From contig NZ_MVJM01000001.1 of assembly GCF_002156385.1 (NCBI RefSeq), forward strand, positions 574,851 through 638,850: DNA of 64,000 nt. Reading direction: 5' to 3'. Source of the DNA: Halalkalibacter urbisdiaboli (lineage in GTDB: Bacteria > Bacillota > Bacilli > Bacillales > Bacillaceae_D). A model generated the notes under the pieces. That model had not been told where the DNA came from and did not search any database. It saw only the letters and a list, made by a program, of their open reading frames with translations. Of this stretch, positions 36,926-45,909 are shown in pieces (within the stretch, counting starts at the first letter, position 1; each line of letters begins with the position of its first letter). The translations under genes were made by a program, and so were the position numbers.

Positions 36926-39075
36926 TACTGCTCTTCCTTTCCTTTCTCATCCTCTGGATACTCGATTCTTTGGTGGAATGTTCCCTTTAAAGTTTCACAA
37001 ATCGATACAGCAATTTGATCAAGCTCACGGAGCGTCAAATCTGATTCATCAAATTGCCCATCTTCTAGCTTATCATTGATAATTTTTCTAATAAGGTTCT
37101 CAATTTTATCCGGTGTTGGCTTTTGCATTGACCTGACAGCTGCTTCAACACTATCAGCTATCCCTACAATTGCCGCTACCTTTGTTTGCGCCTTCGGACC
37201 CGGATAACGGAATTGTGATTCTGGAACAGGCTTTTCTGCCTCTTGATTCGCCTTATGATAAAAATATTTTAACAAGGTCGTACCGTGGTGCTGCTCAGCA
37301 ATATCAACAATTTCCTTTGGCATTTTATATTCTCGCAACAATTCCGCACCATCATAAGGATGAGCAATAATGATTGTTTTACTTAATTGCGGCGAAATTT
37401 TATCATGAGGATTATCCATTTTCATCTGATTTTCAATAAAGAAGTGCGGTCTTCTTGTCTTACCTAAATCATGATAATATGCACCAACCCTAGCTAGTAA
37501 GCCGTTTTCTCCAACTGTCTCACAAGCAGCCTCCGCTAGGTTTCCGACAACAACGCTATGATGATACGTACCAGGAGCTTCTGTTAATATTTTCCGTAAC
37601 AGAGGATGATTTGGATTTGACAATTCAATTAGCTTTGAAGTTGATAAAATTCCAAATCCCGCTTCTAGAAAAGGTAATAGACCAATCGTAATTACTGCAG
37701 CAATAAAACCAGATAGTACCGCAAAGCCAACGTGCATCCCAATTTCAATCCATGTGCTTTGGACTGATTTAATAAACAAAAGTGATACCACAGCTAAGAT
37801 ATTAACACCGCAGACAAAAATTCCAGCTCTAAGAATACGAGAAATACGATTTGATTCACTTAGAAAGTACGCACCAGAGACTGAACTAAAAAGAAGATAG
37901 AATCCATAAGAAAAATTAAAAAACCCTACAGAATCATTACTATAAAAGACACTTCCAATTAAGGCAAAAACAATACTTGTTAAAATTGCTACCCTCGTAT
38001 GAATTAATAAAGTAAGAAGCATAGCACCAATTGACACAGGAACAACATAACCTAAACCGATAATCCCCATGCCTTCAAGTAAACTTGAAATTTTTATAAT
38101 CACAACCGTTACAATAAAAATTAAAGTAAACATTAATAAATGACTATTGTTTTTTTGAACGGACGTCTTCGATTCATTAACAAAATACGCGAGCATTCCA
38201 ATTATTAATAGTACAAGAATAGCTAAACCTATGTAGGGATAGATGTTAAACGAATCATCAAGCAATCCGACAAGTCTTAGTTGCTCATAGATTTCATGAT
38301 TGACCATATCGCCTTCCTTCACAATTAACTGTCCCTCACGTATGATTACTGGTTCAACTGTTTCAGCAGCTTCCTGACGAAGCCTTTCAGTTGATTCAGC
38401 ATCGTATATATAGTTAGGAATGATTGCGAATTGAGCAATTTCAACCATAGCATCTGATAAACGGTTACTTACTGTTGATATCGCAAACTGATCCTTTACG
38501 GAATCCTTTGCTTCTGTTAAATTTCGAATCGTAATTGTTTCACTCATCACTTCATGAACTGCATTTGTTGTTGCTTCTTTTGCAATTTTAAGTTGTGCTG
38601 GTGATGCCTCGAGCAACGTTACAATCGTTTCTTCAGACAGATCATTGCTTGTCCCCGAAGATAAAACTTCTTGAACATAGGCAAGTTGTTCTTCTAATAG
38701 CTTATCCTTACTCTGCTCTTCCCGTTCTTCCGCCTCAAGCTGGTTCACACTATCAATTAGTTCAAAAATATCATTCACTTTTGCTACCTGTGCTTGAGAG
38801 TATTCTTGCTTTTGTTCATACACAGGACCAATTGCATTAACAGCCTCGGTTCTTTTTTCTTCCGTTGCAACTTTATTTTCAATTGTAATCGGTGAGCGAA
38901 TGTCCTGTTCGGCGATTTGGGATAAACGTATATCTAACGTTTCAGGAAGAATATTATCTAGCATTAAAAGATAAATAAAAATACCTAGACAAAAAAACAA
39001 TACACCTCGAATATATTGGTGGTCACTAATTCTCTTCCACCACTTCATTTGATCAATTGGTGAGCGTTTTCTCAA
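36925..39075 (-). CDS. pgpH: Cyclic-di-AMP phosphodiesterase PgpH (7TM-HD)
   Basis: About 716 residues. The likely start is the TTG at 39075, since the first GTG lies within the GAGGTGA RBS. It has an N-terminal membrane helix, an extracellular domain of about 220 residues, seven further helices (about 270-470) and a cytosolic HD domain with YHDLGKTRRPHFFIENQ and IIIAHPYDGAELL. The 7TM-HD family degrades c-di-AMP, controlling potassium and wall homeostasis. It is the first gene of the run ending with era; a 13-bp hairpin lies 24 nt or so upstream of the RBS. Confidence 0.93.
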   Translation of the reverse strand: MRKRSPIDQMKWWKRISDHQYIRGVLFFCLGIFIYLLMLDNILPETLDIRLSQIAEQDIRSPITIENKVATEEKRTEAVNAIGPVYEQKQEYSQAQVAKVNDIFELIDSVNQLEAEEREEQSKDKLLEEQLAYVQEVLSSGTSNDLSEETIVTLLEASPAQLKIAKEATTNAVHEVMSETITIRNLTEAKDSVKDQFAISTVSNRLSDAMVEIAQFAIIPNYIYDAESTERLRQEAAETVEPVIIREGQLIVKEGDMVNHEIYEQLRLVGLLDDSFNIYPYIGLAILVLLIIGMLAYFVNESKTSVQKNNSHLLMFTLIFIVTVVIIKISSLLEGMGIIGLGYVVPVSIGAMLLTLLIHTRVAILTSIVFALIGSVFYSNDSVGFFNFSYGFYLLFSSVSGAYFLSESNRISRILRAGIFVCGVNILAVVSLLFIKSVQSTWIEIGMHVGFAVLSGFIAAVITIGLLPFLEAGFGILSTSKLIELSNPNHPLLRKILTEAPGTYHHSVVVGNLAEAACETVGENGLLARVGAYYHDLGKTRRPHFFIENQMKMDNPHDKISPQLSKTIIIAHPYDGAELLREYKMPKEIVDIAEQHHGTTLLKYFYHKANQEAEKPVPESQFRYPGPKAQTKVAAIVGIADSVEAAVRSMQKPTPDKIENLIRKIINDKLEDGQFDESDLTLRELDQIAVSICETLKGTFHQRIEYPEDEKGKEEQ

Positions 39076-39107
39076 GCTTGTCACCTCATTTTAAGGCTTA
39101 TTTGAAT

Positions 39108-39140
39108 AGATAAGACCCTCATCTTAGGAGGGTCTTATCT
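39108..39140 (-). terminator. Hairpin after phoH
   Basis: A 13-bp perfect stem (39108-39120 with 39128-39140) and a 7-nt loop between phoH and pgpH. The tail on the minus strand is only weakly T-rich, so read-through into pgpH is possible. Confidence 0.6.
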
Positions 39141-39170
39141 GCATATTTCCCGTGGTTGTAAAGAATTTGC

Positions 39171-40139
39171 TTACTCCTCGTCCTTTTCCGACGATTCATA
39201 TGCACTTAAAATTTGTTGAACAAGAGTATGACGAACGACATCAGATTGCTGAAGATAAATAAAACCGATGTCTTTCACATTCTTTAAAATATCAATGGCT
39301 ACCTTTAGCCCTGACTTTTTTCCACGTGGTAAATCAATTTGCGTTAAATCCCCATTTATCACCATTTTAGAACCGAACCCAAGACGTGTAATAAACATTT
39401 TCATTTGCTCTTGTGTCGTATTTTGAGCTTCGTCTAAAATCACGAAAGCATCGTCAAGTGTTCGCCCACGCATATAGGCGAGAGGAGCAACCTCTATCGT
39501 TCCGCGCTCCATTAAACGTGCTGTTTGCTCAGTCCCTAACACGTCATGAAGAGCATCGTAAAGAGGACGCAAGTAAGGGTCTACCTTTTCTTTTAAATCA
39601 CCGGGCAGGAAGCCTAAACTTTCGCCGGCCTCAACAGCAGGTCGTGTTAAGACGATTCGTTTAACATACCCTTCTTTTAATGCCGTAACGGCCATAACCA
39701 CAGCTAGATACGTTTTACCCGTACCAGCTGGTCCAATTCCAAACACCATGTCTCTTTTCCGAATAGCAGTGACATAATGTCTTTGCCCTAATGTTTTTGC
39801 AATAATCGGCTTTCCTTTAACACTTGTTGCAACTTTTTGATCATACAGCTCATATAATTCATCTAGCTGATTCCGTTCAGCCAATTGAACGGAATATACA
39901 ACATCACGTTCAGATATTGAAATACCTTTTCTTATTAATTGAACTAGGGCATGAATCACTTGCTCTGCTTGTTCAATACTTTCCTGTGCTCCACTTACTG
40001 ATATGGCTCCTCCCCTTGTTACAAGAGAAACATTTAATAATTCTTCAATTCGCTTCAGATGACGATCATGAGGTCCGATTAAAGCTTGTGTTTCATTGGA
40101 ATCTCTGACTTCTAGCTGAATCAACTTCATTTCCGACAA
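39171..40139 (-). CDS. phoH: PhoH-like ATPase
   Basis: About 322 residues from the TTG at 40139, which is 9-10 nt from GGAG; the ATG nine nt further in is an alternative. The KH-like N-terminal part includes ALIGPHDRHLKRIEELLNVSLVTRGG. The Walker A is GIGPAGTGKTYLA near residue 133 and the Walker B is DAFVILDEAQNTTQEQMKMFITRLG. PhoH proteins are P-loop ATPases with proposed RNA-related roles. The gene overlaps or abuts the yqfD stop, so sporulation transcripts of yqfCD may run into it. Confidence 0.92.
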   Translation of the reverse strand: MSEMKLIQLEVRDSNETQALIGPHDRHLKRIEELLNVSLVTRGGAISVSGAQESIEQAEQVIHALVQLIRKGISISERDVVYSVQLAERNQLDELYELYDQKVATSVKGKPIIAKTLGQRHYVTAIRKRDMVFGIGPAGTGKTYLAVVMAVTALKEGYVKRIVLTRPAVEAGESLGFLPGDLKEKVDPYLRPLYDALHDVLGTEQTARLMERGTIEVAPLAYMRGRTLDDAFVILDEAQNTTQEQMKMFITRLGFGSKMVINGDLTQIDLPRGKKSGLKVAIDILKNVKDIGFIYLQQSDVVRHTLVQQILSAYESSEKDEE

Positions 40140-40144
40140 TAGAC

Positions 40145-41332
40145 TCAATCTCCTTGAATAATCGGCTGCTCCGATGTAATATCTTCTATTACTTGGTAGT
40201 GAATCTGTAATTTTACTTTACCATTCTCCACAGCTTCATGCAAAACTTTTTCACCAATTATCTCTGCATCCAATGGAACTCTTCCCTTTAACTCATGACG
40301 AGCCATTTCCTTGGCTGCTTCAATGGCTTCCTCTTTTTTATACGTTCGATTATAGTTTGAAGTTTCTTGAATCTCTATACGTTTATAATGGACAGGAAGT
40401 GACCACTTTAAAAGTTGAAATGCTTTTTTTTGTTCAAAAGCTTCGTATTCTGAAAACTTATTTTTGCCAAAGCCCCAAATTGGTATAGCAATATGACCAA
40501 AAGTTATATAATGCTTCGTTTTCTTTTCACCAGTCAATGTAGTAAAGACACTTTCCAAAGGCACGGTAACATTTGACTTGTACCAAATTTCCCCTAGAAC
40601 CTTTGCTTCGGCAGGAACAATTTCTGTCTTTCCTTCTTTGCCAATAAAACCTGATACAAGCATATCCCCTTTTTGTACAAAGTCATTTGGCTTCACCTGA
40701 GCTTGACCATGTTCAACATAAATATCATGGATAATCGCCTTTTTTTTCGCAATAAGATGCCTTGGACTATGTTTTTCTGCTTCCTCTGGAAGTTTTTGTT
40801 CTACGACTTCAAACTCATAGGTCGTCCCTTTTTGACGCACACCTACCCAAGTTGCACCAGATACCTGTTCTGTTACATTCCGTTGAATCAATTCAACACT
40901 TGGAAGAGAAAACTGAAATCTTCCACGTTTAATTCCCATTTCTTCTACAACTTGTCGAAGCTCAAGTTCTACCTGAGGTGACGCTCCTTTTATCTCAATA
41001 TTCCAAACCATATTTGATAAAATAAACATAACAATAAAAAAACCGGTGATACCTGTTACAAAGCCAGAACGTTTTATCACTTTCTTCATAAAGAATGGCA
41101 ATCCCCGCCGAGCAGTAAATGTCACTTTACAGTTCGTAACCCTAAGCAAAGGACGAATACGATGAACATCCTCAAGCTCCATAAAACAAACAATTCGTTC
41201 GTCACCCACACGCTTTATATTCCAGATCTCAACTCCACTTTCAATACACCGATTAAGAAAACGCTCCGGGTACTTCCCTTCGATGCGCAATCGAACATAT
41301 CCCCGAATCGCAGGCATCCAATTATTTTTCAT
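40145..41332 (-). CDS. yqfD: Sporulation protein YqfD (SpoIV-like)
   Basis: 395 residues. The N-terminus is soluble (NRCIESGVEIWNIKRVGDERIVCFM). One membrane helix follows near residue 92 (SGFVTGITGFFIVMFILSNMVWNIEI), then a POTRA/FtsQ-like region (ASPQVELELRQVVEEMGIKRGRFQ ... GATWVGVRQKGTTYEFEVVEQ). This is the YqfD family, restricted to spore formers and made in the mother cell. It is downstream of yqfC with an 18-bp hairpin in the 81-nt gap. Confidence 0.9.
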   Translation of the reverse strand: MKNNWMPAIRGYVRLRIEGKYPERFLNRCIESGVEIWNIKRVGDERIVCFMELEDVHRIRPLLRVTNCKVTFTARRGLPFFMKKVIKRSGFVTGITGFFIVMFILSNMVWNIEIKGASPQVELELRQVVEEMGIKRGRFQFSLPSVELIQRNVTEQVSGATWVGVRQKGTTYEFEVVEQKLPEEAEKHSPRHLIAKKKAIIHDIYVEHGQAQVKPNDFVQKGDMLVSGFIGKEGKTEIVPAEAKVLGEIWYKSNVTVPLESVFTTLTGEKKTKHYITFGHIAIPIWGFGKNKFSEYEAFEQKKAFQLLKWSLPVHYKRIEIQETSNYNRTYKKEEAIEAAKEMARHELKGRVPLDAEIIGEKVLHEAVENGKVKLQIHYQVIEDITSEQPIIQGD

Positions 41333-41361
41333 TTTCTATCCCCCTACTTCAGTCCCTTATA

Positions 41362-41401
41362 AAGTTTTTTCAAAAAGGTAAGCACCTTTTTGAAAAAACT
41401 T
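41362..41401 (-). other. 18-bp perfect A/T-rich hairpin between yqfC and yqfD
   Basis: Arms 41362-41379 and 41384-41401 with the loop AAGC. The stem ends in AAAAAACTT/AAGTTTTTT, which gives it a built-in T-run, so it could attenuate or terminate transcription between two genes expected to be in one operon. It may instead protect the upstream mRNA. Confidence 0.65.
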
Positions 41402-41413
41402 GTTTTATGTATG

Positions 41414-41695
41414 TTATTCGTTGATGTATTGAACATAGTCGATTCGTCCTTCTAACAGAATTTCTTCTGGAAGAATCGTTTTAATAACAAAATGGTCCCC
41501 CTTAATAAGCAGCTGACCCTGTTTTAAAAGAAGACGTAATTCTTGATTAGAAAAACGTAAAACTCCACGATGATTTTCTATATAAATGTGAAGTTGACCT
41601 ATCATAGTTATCCGGGGTAAATCCATCATTACATCAGCAGGAAGCTGCATCTGCTTTGTCATCCATGATTTCATTTGTTGTCTGATTTTTTTCAT
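41414..41695 (-). CDS. yqfC: Sporulation protein YqfC
   Basis: 93 residues with the family core LPADVMMDLPRITMIGQLHIYIENHRGVLRFSNQELRLLLKQGQLLIKGDHFVIKTILPEEILLEGRI, a YabP/YqfC-type fold of beta strands. It is known as a mother-cell sporulation gene in Bacillus. A sigmaE-like promoter lies directly upstream, and the repeat copy C terminator isolates it from the flotillin operon. Confidence 0.9.
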   Translation of the reverse strand: MKKIRQQMKSWMTKQMQLPADVMMDLPRITMIGQLHIYIENHRGVLRFSNQELRLLLKQGQLLIKGDHFVIKTILPEEILLEGRIDYVQYINE

Positions 41696-41717
41696 GCTGT
41701 GATACCCCCTCTACTTC

Positions 41718-41747
41718 ATTTTTATGTAGGAGTTCTCTTTCATATCA
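41718..41747 (-). promoter_or_regulatory. Candidate sigmaE promoter of yqfCD
   Basis: On the minus strand TGATATGA (complement of 41740-41747), a 13-nt spacer and CATAAAAAT (complement of 41718-41726). It approximates KMATATT-N13/14-CATACANT and is placed about 15 nt before the yqfC RBS region. The known sigmaE control of yqfCD in B. subtilis supports it. Confidence 0.5.
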
Positions 41748-41787
41748 CAACTATTGTAGGGAGATTTAGAAAAGGGACATATCTGTA

Positions 41788-41813
41788 CTTTTTGAAATGT
41801 AGATTTCAAAAAG
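41788..41813. other. Small hairpin abutting repeat copy C
   Basis: An 11-bp perfect stem CTTTTTGAAAT / ATTTCAAAAAG with a GTAG loop, immediately beyond the terminator hairpin of copy C. It may provide the T-rich tail for that terminator on the minus strand. Confidence 0.55.
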
Positions 41814-41814
41814 A

Positions 41815-41951
41815 AGAGGCTGTGCCAAAAGGTTGTTTTTTAACCTTTTGACACAGCCTACAATGAGTGTAGTCGCTACATCTTTTACAAGCCTACGATA
41901 TAACGACCGGAGCTATTGCTGTGCACGCTTTTAGCTTTTGAGACAGACTCC
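41815..41951 (-). repeat. Intergenic repeat, copy C (longest), with terminator hairpin
   Basis: Read on the minus strand it has the same order as copy B: CTGTCTCAAAAGC, AAAGCGTGCACAGCAAT, an extended central block of about 37 extra nt, CTCATTG, then the hairpin (41817-41834 with 41842-41859, one mismatch) and a CTTCTTTTT tail. It begins 12 nt after the stop of the gene at 41963-42475 and is oriented as its terminator. Confidence 0.85.
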
Positions 41952-41962
41952 ATCTTCATTCA

Positions 41963-42475
41963 TTAACGAATTTTTGTTCTTTGATTAAAGCTTTGATGTG
42001 GTTGTCTTGAACGAGGCTTTCCAAGAACTTCAGCCCAAACCACTGCTTTCATAGCCTCTTTATTCGATAATCGGTTTAAATGTAAATCTAGTCGCTCACG
42101 TTTTTGTTCATTTACTCGTTTACTAGGCTTAGAACCTTCCACGTTGTCTTCAACCTGTTCACGACGTTTTCGCATTTCCTGAAGTTGCTCATACAACTTT
42201 TCATTTTCCGTTTGAACCTCGGGTGTTTCAACGGGTTCAAAACGAACAATTTCAGGTTCTTGACGCTTTTGTTCTATCGGTTCTTCTTGTTTAAATATTT
42301 CTTTCCAATCAACCTCAGATTGCTGTTCTTCACGACCAGGCCAGCCCATTTGCTTTCCTTGTTGTGCTTCTCCACCTTGTGCGGCTCTCTTAAAAAAACT
42401 AAGTAACCCTCCCACGATTAAAACAACCAAAAAGAGATTTGACATAATAAACTCAAAAATTTGTTCTAACGACAT
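41963..42475 (-). CDS. Membrane-anchored charged protein in the floA operon (YqfB position)
   Basis: 170 residues with one N-terminal membrane helix (IMSNLFLVVLIVGGLLSFF), then a long hydrophilic, Glu/Gln/Arg-rich region with coiled-coil character (ENEKLYEQLQEMRKRREQVEDN) and a basic tail (HLNRLSNKEAMKAVVWAEVLGKPRSRQPHQ). I do not recognise a family. It occupies the place of yqfB, third gene after yqeZ and floA, and starts 36 nt after floA with an AAGGAGG RBS, so a role at flotillin membrane domains is a fair guess. Confidence 0.7.
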   Translation of the reverse strand: MSLEQIFEFIMSNLFLVVLIVGGLLSFFKRAAQGGEAQQGKQMGWPGREEQQSEVDWKEIFKQEEPIEQKRQEPEIVRFEPVETPEVQTENEKLYEQLQEMRKRREQVEDNVEGSKPSKRVNEQKRERLDLHLNRLSNKEAMKAVVWAEVLGKPRSRQPHQSFNQRTKIR

Positions 42476-42511
42476 TGTTTTCTCCTCCTTCCTTTGTAGA
42501 AGGATTCATTA

Positions 42512-43510
42512 TTAATCATGCTTCTCGTCTTGATCTTCGCCTGTTGCTTTACTAATTGAACCACGCATATCTGTATCGGCCATGACATTTTGATAGTTCA
42601 TGTAATCCATAACCCCCATATGTCCTTTACGCAATGCATCTGAAAGGGCCATAGGAACTTCTGCTTCTGCTTCAACAACCTTCGCACGCATTTCCTCAAC
42701 TTTAGCTTTCATCTCTTGCTCCTTCGCAACAGCCATTGCACGACGCTCCTCAGCCTTTGCTTGGGCAATCTTCTTATCCGCTTCAGCTTGATCTGTTTGT
42801 AGCTCAGCACCAATGTTTTTACCGATATCAATATCTGCAATATCAATGGAAAGGATTTCAAATGCTGTTCCTGCATCTAATCCTTTGGAAAGAACGGTTT
42901 GAGAAATCATATCTGGATTCTCAAGAACTTTTTTATGATTATTCGCGGAACCAATTGTTGAAACAATCCCTTCACCAACACGAGCGATAACCGTATCTTC
43001 TCCGGCCCCCCCAACGAGTCGGTCAATATTTGCACGAACCGTGATTCTCGCTTTCGCTTTTACTTCAATCCCGTCCATCGCAACACCGGCAATAAAAGGG
43101 GTTTCGATTACTTTAGGATTTACACTCATTTGAACAGCTTCAAGTACGTCACGACCAGCTAAATCAATAGCTGCTGCACGCTCAAAGCTTAAATCGATAT
43201 TTGCACGTTGCGCTGCAATAAGTGCATTTACAACACGATCAACATTACCCCCTGCAAGATAATGCCCTTCTAGCTTAGAAGTACTCAGGTCTAGACCAGC
43301 TTTAACTGCTTTAATTAATGGATTTACAACACGAGCAGGAATAACTCGACGTAGTCTCATACCGACTAACTCAAATATTCCGATTCGAACCCCCGCTGCT
43401 AGTGCTGAAATCCACAGCATAACTGGTACAAAAGTGAAAAGTACTGCTAAAAGAACAATGATGAGCCCAAGGCCAATTAATAAACTAAGACTTCCTGGAT
43501 CTATTGGCAT
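42512..43510 (-). CDS. floA: Flotillin-like scaffold protein FloA
   Basis: 332 residues: an N-terminal membrane segment ([33 protein letters not shown]), a PHB/SPFH-like domain, a Glu/Ala-rich coiled coil ([37 protein letters not shown]) and the conserved tail [29 protein letters not shown]. It organises functional membrane microdomains. It is encoded between the long NfeD and the charged membrane protein, as in B. subtilis yqeZ-yqfA-yqfB. Confidence 0.95.
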   Translation of the reverse strand: MPIDPGSLSLLIGLGLIIVLLAVLFTFVPVMLWISALAAGVRIGIFELVGMRLRRVIPARVVNPLIKAVKAGLDLSTSKLEGHYLAGGNVDRVVNALIAAQRANIDLSFERAAAIDLAGRDVLEAVQMSVNPKVIETPFIAGVAMDGIEVKAKARITVRANIDRLVGGAGEDTVIARVGEGIVSTIGSANNHKKVLENPDMISQTVLSKGLDAGTAFEILSIDIADIDIGKNIGAELQTDQAEADKKIAQAKAEERRAMAVAKEQEMKAKVEEMRAKVVEAEAEVPMALSDALRKGHMGVMDYMNYQNVMADTDMRGSISKATGEDQDEKHD

Positions 43511-43526
43511 ATTAAAAATCCTCCCT

Positions 43527-44870
43527 TTATTTATCTTCTTTTATTTCACGCACAACCGTCCGCGAACCAGATGTATGGACAATCTGGATTTTCCTTCCTC
43601 GTTCAATATATCCTCCTTCAGTTACAACGTCAAGACGCTCCTCACCAAAAACAGCTGAGCCCGAAGGACGTAAAGGTGTAAGTGTCTCACCAACTAGCCC
43701 TATTAACTCATTTCTTGTAGCATTTGAAATATAGCCCTTTTCAGTACTAGTTGAATCTGTTAAAATCATTTTCTTCCATGGTCCTCGGTGACCAAAATAG
43801 CGAAAGACATATATCATTACGATTGTAGTTACAATAACAGCTATTACGATGGACATAAGCATTGATGCGGTTGAAAATGAAGCTAATAGCATCCCACCAA
43901 TAATTGCCCCAACCCCTAGTAATCCAAATATCCCAAATCCAGGTATGAAAATTTCAATTAATATAAGAACAAATCCAACAACAAATAGAATCAAGGATTC
44001 CCATCCAGCAAACCCAGCAAATAAGTGCCCGAAGAAAAAGAGCAATAAAGCTGATAACCCCATAATTCCTGGGATTCCAAAGCCCGGTGAGTACAGTTCA
44101 AGAACAAGACCAAGGCTTCCTATAGATAATAAAATCGGAATCACTACAGGGTGCGTAACAAATCGAGCAACCTGTTCAGAAAAGCTTACCTCCATATCCC
44201 GCTCAATCACATTCTCTAGTCCGAGGAATTCCACTAACTCTGCCCTATTTCCAGCAATTGCTTCAGCATAGCCAACCTCTAATGCTTCACTTGCTGTTAG
44301 GGTAAGAAACTCATCACTAGTCAAACCGAATTCCGGGATTTCAATCGTTTTGTCAGCCATAGCTAAAGCATATTTTGGGTCACGATCGTTTAGTTCAGCT
44401 GCTGTTTTCATTCGACTAAGCCAATAAGATTGTGCCTTTTCCTCCGCAGCATTTCCAGCCCCATCAATAACACCTGCAGCACCCATGCTTGCATTAGGCA
44501 CCATGACTATTTGATCTGCATTTAGCGCAATATAAGCACCTGCAGAAATCGCATCTGTATTGATAAATGCTGTAATCGGGATTTCAACACGTTGCATGAG
44601 CTTGGCAATCTCACCAGCTGCATCGACCGCTCCACCTGGAGTATGAATCTCTAGAACAATATGCTCAGCACCTTCAGCTAACGCTGCATCGAATGAACGC
44701 TCCATAAAGGCAGCTAAACCCCTCTCAATAGTCTGTTCAACAGGGATATAATAAATAAGCGGCCCTTTAGCTTGTTCATTACTATGTACATACATTTGAA
44801 TCGGTATAAGAAAAAAAGCAAGAACTATAAACATAAAAGAAAGCTTCCTACTGAACGATCGACGATTCAT
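43527..44870 (-). CDS. yqeZ: Long-form NfeD, ClpP-class membrane protease (YqeZ)
   Basis: 447 residues from the ATG at 44870 (GGAGG, 7-nt spacing). It has a signal peptide or anchor ([20 protein letters not shown]), a ClpP/SppA-like protease domain with [14 protein letters not shown] and the catalytic Ser in [14 protein letters not shown], five or so membrane helices (about 245-375), and a C-terminal OB-fold NfeD domain. Long NfeD proteins act with flotillins. It is the first gene of the operon and has a sigmaW-like promoter. Confidence 0.92.
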   Translation of the reverse strand: MNRRSFSRKLSFMFIVLAFFLIPIQMYVHSNEQAKGPLIYYIPVEQTIERGLAAFMERSFDAALAEGAEHIVLEIHTPGGAVDAAGEIAKLMQRVEIPITAFINTDAISAGAYIALNADQIVMVPNASMGAAGVIDGAGNAAEEKAQSYWLSRMKTAAELNDRDPKYALAMADKTIEIPEFGLTSDEFLTLTASEALEVGYAEAIAGNRAELVEFLGLENVIERDMEVSFSEQVARFVTHPVVIPILLSIGSLGLVLELYSPGFGIPGIMGLSALLLFFFGHLFAGFAGWESLILFVVGFVLILIEIFIPGFGIFGLLGVGAIIGGMLLASFSTASMLMSIVIAVIVTTIVMIYVFRYFGHRGPWKKMILTDSTSTEKGYISNATRNELIGLVGETLTPLRPSGSAVFGEERLDVVTEGGYIERGRKIQIVHTSGSRTVVREIKEDK

Positions 44871-44904
44871 GATTTCTCCTCCTTCCTTCATAGTTTATTT
44901 ACTA

Positions 44905-44931
44905 TACGGATGATTAAGTCAGTAGGTTTCA
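44905..44931 (-). promoter_or_regulatory. sigmaW-type promoter of yqeZ-floA
   Basis: On the minus strand TGAAAC (complement of 44926-44931), a 17-nt spacer, then CGTATA, whose CGTA is the complement of 44905-44908. This matches the sigmaW consensus TGAAAC-N16/17-CGTA exactly. The homologous B. subtilis operon is sigmaW-controlled in envelope stress, which agrees. Confidence 0.75.
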
Positions 44932-45021
44932 ACTTTTTTAACCGAGTTTCTTCGGATCTTAACATAAGTACCTACCATTTAGCCAGCTTTACATGATAAA
45001 ACCAACTCTGAGGCTCCTATT

Positions 45022-45066
45022 AAAAAACGTCTTACCTTCTAAATAATTTAGAAAGTAAGACGTTTG
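45022..45066 (-). terminator. Terminator of rpsU-yqeY
   Basis: On the minus strand AAACGTCTTAC, more paired A/T sequence, then GTAAGACGTTTTTTA. The long stem with a T-tract lies directly after the yqeY stop. Confidence 0.85.
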
Positions 45067-45072
45067 TGTCAT

Positions 45073-45516
45073 TTATGATAAGTGTTGTTGCACGAGACGA
45101 TTCACAAGACCACCATCAGCTTTTCCTTTAACCTTAGGCATGATTGCTCCCATGACCTTACCCATGTCTGCTTTGGTTGAGGCACCTACTTCAGAAATCG
45201 TTTCTTTTACAATTTCAGTAACCTCTTCTTCAGAAAGCTGCTCTGGCATATAGTCTTCAAGTACTGTAATTTCATCACGTAGCTTGGAAGCTAAATCTTC
45301 ACGGTTTGCTTGTTCAAACTCATGGAGGGAATCCTTGCGTTGTTTCAGTTCGCGATTAAGCACCGTAAGGCTTTCATCGTCTGTTAAATCACGTCCGAGC
45401 TTAATCTGCTCGTTTTGCAACGACGACTTTACCATACGGATGACAGAGAGCTTTTGTTTATCCTTGTTCTTCATCGCATTCTTCATATCTTGGTTCAACC
45501 GTTCAAGAAGACTCAA
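45073..45516 (-). CDS. yqeY: GatB/YqeY domain protein
   Basis: 147 residues from a TTG at 45516 ([38 protein letters not shown]), chosen because the GTG three codons upstream is part of the GAGAGGGTGG RBS. It is a helical protein with the end motif [28 protein letters not shown], shared with the tail domain of GatB. The family is tied to tRNA amidotransferases but has no proven own activity. It follows rpsU by 17 nt, a conserved pair. Confidence 0.9.
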   Translation of the reverse strand: MSLLERLNQDMKNAMKNKDKQKLSVIRMVKSSLQNEQIKLGRDLTDDESLTVLNRELKQRKDSLHEFEQANREDLASKLRDEITVLEDYMPEQLSEEEVTEIVKETISEVGASTKADMGKVMGAIMPKVKGKADGGLVNRLVQQHLS

Positions 45517-45533
45517 TGAATCCACCCTCTCAA

Positions 45534-45707
45534 TTAGAACTTACGTTTTCTTGCTGCTTCAGATTTCTTCTTACGCTTTACACTAGGCTTTTCGTAGTGC
45601 TTACGCTTTTTAACCTCAGCCAACGTTCCTTCTTTAGAGAGTGATCTCTTGAAGCGACGAAGTGCAGCATCAATCGATTCGTTTTTGCGAACACGAGTTT
45701 CTGCCAT
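45534..45707 (-). CDS. rpsU: 30S ribosomal protein S21
   Basis: 57 residues from the ATG at 45707, the usual length: [55 protein letters not shown]. It has a strongly basic C-terminus. It is part of the 30S subunit platform near the mRNA exit. It has an AGGGAGGG RBS and a consensus-like sigmaA promoter upstream. Confidence 0.97.
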   Translation of the reverse strand: MAETRVRKNESIDAALRRFKRSLSKEGTLAEVKKRKHYEKPSVKRKKKSEAARKRKF

Positions 45708-45773
45708 TATATTTCCCTCCCTCCGAAACAACCAACTCACGACGCACAATCAGTTTCGTGCACGTCTTTTTAG

Positions 45774-45802
45774 ATTATAATATATCTCACTAGATTAATC
45801 AA
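45774..45802 (-). promoter_or_regulatory. sigmaA promoter of rpsU
   Basis: On the minus strand TTGATT (complement of 45797-45802), a 17-nt spacer, TATAAT (complement of 45774-45779). Confidence 0.75.
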
Positions 45803-45909
45803 CTGAAAATCGACATTATTTAGCTTTTTTAAAATAAATTATCAAGCACTATTTTTTTCTGTCATGCTTGCCCACTCTTGTCCATACATTGGTACAGAGG
45901 TGGGTCGCC

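Noticed and set aside
43849..44271. 140-codon open frame on the plus strand inside yqeZ
   Set aside because: It lies antisense within a well-supported gene, has no RBS and reads as low-complexity shadow translation.
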